Below, piece by piece: positions 60,395 to 64,000 of a stretch of DNA of 64,000 nucleotides. A model generated the notes under the pieces. It was not told where the DNA came from, searched no databases, and saw only the letters and a program-made list of their open reading frames with translations. Position 1 is the first letter of the stretch; every line of letters starts with the position of its first letter. The DNA comes from an uncultured Lachnospiraceae bacterium (GTDB lineage Bacteria > Bacillota > Clostridia > Lachnospirales > Lachnospiraceae): the NCBI GenBank assembly GCA_910585545.1, contig CAJUFN010000012.1:1-64000 (forward strand), in the 5' to 3' direction. Made by a program: the position numbers and the translations under genes.

Positions 60395-63016
60395 TTACTC
60401 ATGATTCACTTTTCTTCTCCATGCAGCGATTGCCGCAAGGACAGATGCAAGAACTGCTGCTGCCGGAATTGCTGCGTTTGCTGCATCCCCTGTCTTGGCT
60501 GCTGTTTTACCTGCCATATTACCTGCTGTTTTATTTGCGGCATTACTTGTTGTATTCGTTTCTTTTCCTGTACCCTCAGAAGCTACTTTAATTACTTTTT
60601 CCAATGCTGCTACCGCTTCATCTACTTTCTTCTGGTCTGCATTCTCATCTTCGAATACTGCTACTGCTGCTGCATAAGCCGCTTTCACTGCACTTGCTGT
60701 TTTCGCACTGTATACGCTTAAGTCCATTGCTTTTACTTTTTCAAGTAATTGATCTAATCGGTCTTTGTTTGGAATCTCTCTCAAATCAAAGATTGCTTCC
60801 TGCAATTTTGCATATGCAGAATTAATCATTTCTTTTACGGCATTCTCTCCAAGGTCAATTATCTCTTTTGCTTCTTTCAAAGCAGCTTCCAAAGCTTTTC
60901 TCGTCTCTTCTGTATATATATTTAAATCACGTTCTGCAAACTTATCATAAGTACGCTGAAGTTTCGTAAGGTCTCCCTTATGCCAATTTAACAGATGCCC
61001 TGCCTTCAATAATTTTTCATAAACTTCTTCTATTTCAGCTTGTGATGCAAGTGCGTCTTCAAATACAGCCTTTGCATTCTTATAAGCGGTTTCATATGCA
61101 GTTCTTACTGCCAGAATAATATCCGAGTAATTTTCATCTGCCATCATATTCTCCGCATACTCAAGCAATCTCTTCAAATCACTCTTATCTAAATTTTTCT
61201 CTGACTTCACTTTAATGTTCAATCTTGCACCATAACCCTCTCCGGCTTCTTTACTGCCAAAATGCAGACGTTGTCCGCCTTCGGTCTCATTAAGTGCAAA
61301 ACTTATGTAAGATTCCTCCGGATATGTTTCTTTAAACTGCTTCACAAGATCTGTCACATCAATGTCAATTACTTTTAATCCATCCTCTGTTTCAAATGGT
61401 TCTGACACAGCTGACATAGATTCAATGTTCTCTGCATCATAATATAATTGTGGAAGATTTCTTCCGCTCAATTCTCCGTCTAATGCATTATCTTCACTTC
61501 CTATCCCTTCTGTCCAGTCAGAACCAGCCAGTACAACACGGATACTATCTTGCTTCGCATCTCCTGCTTTCTTATCTAAATACACCAAAGATAACTGTGC
61601 GCTTTCAATTTCTTCTTTTGTATCATATTGAGAAATATCATATTTTAAAAATCCGATCTTACAATCATATTCCCAATCAAACTCAGGCTCTTTTGTCTCA
61701 CCCATTCCGTTTTCCGAGAAAATGTTCTGCACCTGGATAAACTCCTGTGCCCCATAATTTTTGTCTCTTTCTTCATGCCATGTCTGAGAATTTGTATCCT
61801 CTTTAGGGAACATACCTTCATATCTTTGATTTGCAAATTCCCCCAATTTACTGCCGTCAAATGGTACAACTACTATCTTGCTTCCGTGAGAATCATTTCC
61901 ATAATCCTCTTCTTTTTCTACATCAATTACCGCAAACGTCATCGCCTTTAATGTTCCATCTTCGATATATATGTTCGGTCGTTCCAGCTTTGTCCAATTA
62001 TTTTCTGTACCATCTTCGTATTTCATAAATGTCTCTTGCGGTGTATATGCAGTTCCTTCCTGCAAAATCCAATTATTTAATCCATCTAAAGATGTAAGAT
62101 AGTATGCCTTTTTGGCATCCCATTTATTTGCAATACAATGATATAACCCATCCGAATACCAAATCACCGGATCTTCAATATTGCTGTTTGGCATTCCAGG
62201 AACATTCCACCATAGTCCCGTGCTATGTACATCCCATTCTCCTGCAAGGGAATCTGCTGTTGCAATATCACCGTTTCTATTGATTGCTTCATATTTTCCA
62301 TCTGGTCTTACCATAATGCTAATATTAGACAAAGCAAAACTCCCTACATCTACATTTATTTTATCTAGATGTGTCCATGGCCCATTAAGACTTTCCGATA
62401 CCTGAACCGTCCCATTCATCTCATCACGTCCAAATACATCACTTACGACAATTGCATAGCGGTATCCCTCCTGATACAATTTATCATTTTCACTCAACTT
62501 AAATGGAAAGACATTATGTCCGGCTCCTCCATAATAATCCGGCCAAAGTAGCCCCTGATCTTCATATGGTCCATAAAAATTATCACTTGTTGCATAGACT
62601 GCCACAGAACTTCTCCATCCGCCATCCGGATCACCACCCCAATGTCCGTCTTCCTGTCCCCAGCGACTGGCAAACATATAATATTTTCCATTCTCTTCAT
62701 CCTTGACAATACTTCCATCCCAATAAGAATAATCCGACATATCTTTGTCTTCCAGACCATTGTCCTGATCTCTCGGACCTACATCATAAGCGCCCCAACA
62801 ATCTCTTGATAATTGTCCAATAATTGGCATCGGAAGAAAACAATCCATAAATTGAGAAATTTCTTTCTCATCATCCCCTTCTTGAAAATTTGTGTTTAAT
62901 GCAGGTACCCAAGGCTGCTCCGCTCGTACAATCGAACACTCCCCTAAAACTCCCACCGCCAGTATTGCTGACATAAACATCGATGAAAATACCTTTTTAA
63001 TTCTTTTTAATTCCAT
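60395..63016 (-). CDS. surface GH43-type beta-propeller glycosidase with DNRLRE and FIVAR domains
   Basis: The 873-residue protein has a signal peptide (to about residue 32). A five-bladed propeller domain (about 65-400) carries acidic residues in the GH43 pattern: Asp100 in SYWDGSIV, Asp282 in IEDPVIWY and Glu345 in KLERPNIY. Next come a DNRLRE-type domain (about 415-605, with WTEGIGSEDNALDGE), three FIVAR-like helical repeats (about 610-810), and the tail AAKTGD with a hydrophobic segment and RRK. The substrate is unknown; beta-xylosidase, arabinanase, exo-galactanase or another linkage are all possible. It is 177 bp upstream of the beta-galactosidase gene. Confidence 0.82.
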   Translation of the reverse strand: MELKRIKKVFSSMFMSAILAVGVLGECSIVRAEQPWVPALNTNFQEGDDEKEISQFMDCFLPMPIIGQLSRDCWGAYDVGPRDQDNGLEDKDMSDYSYWDGSIVKDEENGKYYMFASRWGQEDGHWGGDPDGGWRSSVAVYATSDNFYGPYEDQGLLWPDYYGGAGHNVFPFKLSENDKLYQEGYRYAIVVSDVFGRDEMNGTVQVSESLNGPWTHLDKINVDVGSFALSNISIMVRPDGKYEAINRNGDIATADSLAGEWDVHSTGLWWNVPGMPNSNIEDPVIWYSDGLYHCIANKWDAKKAYYLTSLDGLNNWILQEGTAYTPQETFMKYEDGTENNWTKLERPNIYIEDGTLKAMTFAVIDVEKEEDYGNDSHGSKIVVVPFDGSKLGEFANQRYEGMFPKEDTNSQTWHEERDKNYGAQEFIQVQNIFSENGMGETKEPEFDWEYDCKIGFLKYDISQYDTKEEIESAQLSLVYLDKKAGDAKQDSIRVVLAGSDWTEGIGSEDNALDGELSGRNLPQLYYDAENIESMSAVSEPFETEDGLKVIDIDVTDLVKQFKETYPEESYISFALNETEGGQRLHFGSKEAGEGYGARLNIKVKSEKNLDKSDLKRLLEYAENMMADENYSDIILAVRTAYETAYKNAKAVFEDALASQAEIEEVYEKLLKAGHLLNWHKGDLTKLQRTYDKFAERDLNIYTEETRKALEAALKEAKEIIDLGENAVKEMINSAYAKLQEAIFDLREIPNKDRLDQLLEKVKAMDLSVYSAKTASAVKAAYAAAVAVFEDENADQKKVDEAVAALEKVIKVASEGTGKETNTTSNAANKTAGNMAGKTAAKTGDAANAAIPAAAVLASVLAAIAAWRRKVNHE

Positions 63017-63111
63017 GTTTCTTTCTCCTTCTAGTCTACTTTTTTATTTCTTCGCCCTAATAATTTTTACCTTTTAAGTATACTTTTATATTTTTTGATT
63101 TTCCATGTGAT

Positions 63112-63142
63112 TTTCTACGATATTTTTACAACTTTCTACGAT
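63112..63142 (-). promoter_or_regulatory. 21-bp-spaced direct repeat upstream of the GH43-type gene
   Basis: The minus strand carries ATCGTAGAAA twice (63142-63133 and 63121-63112), start-to-start distance 21 bp, two helical turns. It lies about 100 bp before the start codon, where an activator dimer (LytTR- or AraC-like) could bind. No regulator gene is in the window. Confidence 0.5.
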
Positions 63143-63186
63143 AATCCTTTTTTACAAACTATTCTCTGCCTTTCTGCAAAAGAAAA

Positions 63187-63209
63187 AAGAATGTGCTCCG
63201 CACATTCTT
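63187..63209 (-). terminator. second terminator after the third FIVAR protein gene
   Basis: 10-bp perfect arms AAGAATGTGC/GCACATTCTT (63187-63196 and 63200-63209) are followed on the minus strand by a T-rich run. Confidence 0.8.
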
Positions 63210-63230
63210 ACGCCTAAGACAAAAAGAAAA

Positions 63231-63257
63231 GGCTACGACCCATATAAGATCGTAACC
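63231..63257 (-). terminator. first terminator after the third FIVAR protein gene
   Basis: 8-bp arms with one G-T pair (63231-63238 and 63250-63257) are followed by TTTTC on the minus strand. In tandem with 63187-63209, it separates the two surface-protein genes. Confidence 0.65.
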
Positions 63258-63317
63258 TCTTCCGCTCTAATTTACCTATTTTAACTAGTTCTTCTTTAAC
63301 ACTGCTTGCATATCACT

Positions 63318-64000
63318 TTACGCATGATTCGCTTTTCTTCTCCATGCAGCGATTGCTGCAAGAACAGATGCAAGAACTGCTGCTGCCGGAATTGCTGTGT
63401 TTGCTGCATCACCTGTCTTGGCTGCTGTATTGCCTGCCATTTTATTTGTGGCATTGCCTGTTGTATTTGTTTTGTTTCCTGTACTCTCAGAAACTACCTT
63501 ATCTTCTGAGCCTGATGTTTCATCTGTCTCTTCAGATCCGTCCGCTCCCGCAATTACTTTCTCCAATGCTGCTACTGCTGCATCTACTTCCTTCTGGTCT
63601 GCATTTTCATCTTCGAATACTGCTACTGCCTGTGCATAAGCTGCTTTCACTGCGCTTGCTGTTTTTGCACTGTATATGCTTAAATCCATTGCTTTTACTT
63701 TTTCAAGTAATTGGTCTAACTTATCTTTGTTTGGTACTTCTCTTAAGCCAAAGATTGCGTTCAAAAGTTTCGTACGTGCTGCGTCAACTTCTTCTTGAAG
63801 TGTATTTCCTCCTGCTAGGATGTCTTCTGCTTCCTGCAGTGCTTCAGCAAATACTGTCCAGCTAGCTGGTGTATACTTCTCTGATTTTTCCTCTCTTGCA
63901 GTCACTACAAGGGATTCCAGTCTCTCCATATTTCCTTTGAATTCCAGAAGATGTACAATCTTAAGAAGTGCTTCATATGCTGCATCTACCTCCGCCTGAG
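63318..64000 (-). CDS. C-terminal part of a third FIVAR surface protein (5' end outside the window)
   Basis: The frame stays open to the window edge, so only the last 227 or so residues are visible. Two to three FIVAR repeats are seen (VDAAYEALLKIVHLLEF; NKDKLDQLLEKVKAMDL to AVAALEKVI), then a Thr/Asn/Gly-rich spacer, AAKTGDAANTAIP, a hydrophobic segment and WRRKANHA. The last two repeats and the tail are nearly the same as in the adjacent GH43-type protein, also at DNA level. FIVAR domains mediate adhesion or act as spacers; the catalytic part, if any, lies off the right edge. An internal Met at 63929 is not the true start. Confidence 0.85.
   Translation of the reverse strand, partial: QAEVDAAYEALLKIVHLLEFKGNMERLESLVVTAREEKSEKYTPASWTVFAEALQEAEDILAGGNTLQEEVDAARTKLLNAIFGLREVPNKDKLDQLLEKVKAMDLSIYSAKTASAVKAAYAQAVAVFEDENADQKEVDAAVAALEKVIAGADGSEETDETSGSEDKVVSESTGNKTNTTGNATNKMAGNTAAKTGDAANTAIPAAAVLASVLAAIAAWRRKANHA

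Overview
The window looks like a chromosomal segment of a low- to mid-GC, spore-forming, gut-type Firmicute, most likely a Lachnospiraceae (the Mediterraneibacter/Dorea/[Ruminococcus] torques neighbourhood). I base this on codon use, on sporulation genes (spmA, spmB, yabP, yabQ, a spoIIE-type phosphatase, a CotS-like protein, ricT), on the split transketolase, and on giant surface glycosidases with LamG and FIVAR domains. I cannot name a species. Almost all genes lie on the minus strand, as expected for one replication arm.

Read right to left (the direction of transcription), the backbone follows the Bacillus subtilis origin-proximal order. A yaaO-like decarboxylase, a guanylate-kinase-like gene where tmk would sit, holB, ricT, the yabB-type tRNA methyltransferase and rsmI (52.9-47.4 kb) come first. 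metG, tatD and ksgA (41.0-37.2 kb) follow. HU, yabO/rqcP, yabP, yabQ, divIC, a soluble spoIIE-type phosphatase, tilS, hpt and ftsH (23.4-16.2 kb) come next, then dnaX, ebfC and recR (8.2-5.6 kb). Between these blocks are metabolic and envelope genes: spmAB, a dicarboxylate/amino acid symporter, an MsmK-type ABC ATPase, citrate synthase with an alpha/beta hydrolase, a two-component system, CCA-adding enzyme, phosphoglucomutase, a GH13 alpha-glucanase, an LCP cell-wall ligase, four tRNAs, methionine aminopeptidase, an unusual phosphofructokinase, transketolase, and CvpA, DUF5711 and LysM proteins.

The right end (53-64 kb) is a surface-glycan-degradation locus. It holds a 2377-residue GH2 beta-galactosidase with an internal LamG insertion, an 873-residue GH43-type propeller enzyme, and the C-terminus of a third FIVAR protein that runs off the window. 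All three end in the same non-canonical AKTGD tail followed by a hydrophobic segment and basic residues.

Two AT-rich accessory patches stand out. At 31.9-34.1 kb there is a compact, previously unlisted locus resembling a type I toxin-antitoxin system: a 30-residue holin-like membrane peptide with its own promoter and structured leader, a convergent antisense promoter, and a shared bidirectional terminator, with homologous 5' ends on the two transcripts. A decayed relative lies beside the tRNA cluster at 10.9 kb, and an orphan terminator of the same type at 34.0 kb. At 10.9-12.3 kb there is a small secreted protein split by a one-base shift and an unknown membrane-anchored protein. Several dispersed intergenic repeat families run through the window: a 108-bp GC-rich repeat, its ATGATATAGGAAA inverted-repeat tail, and GGGGACGTAC hairpins.
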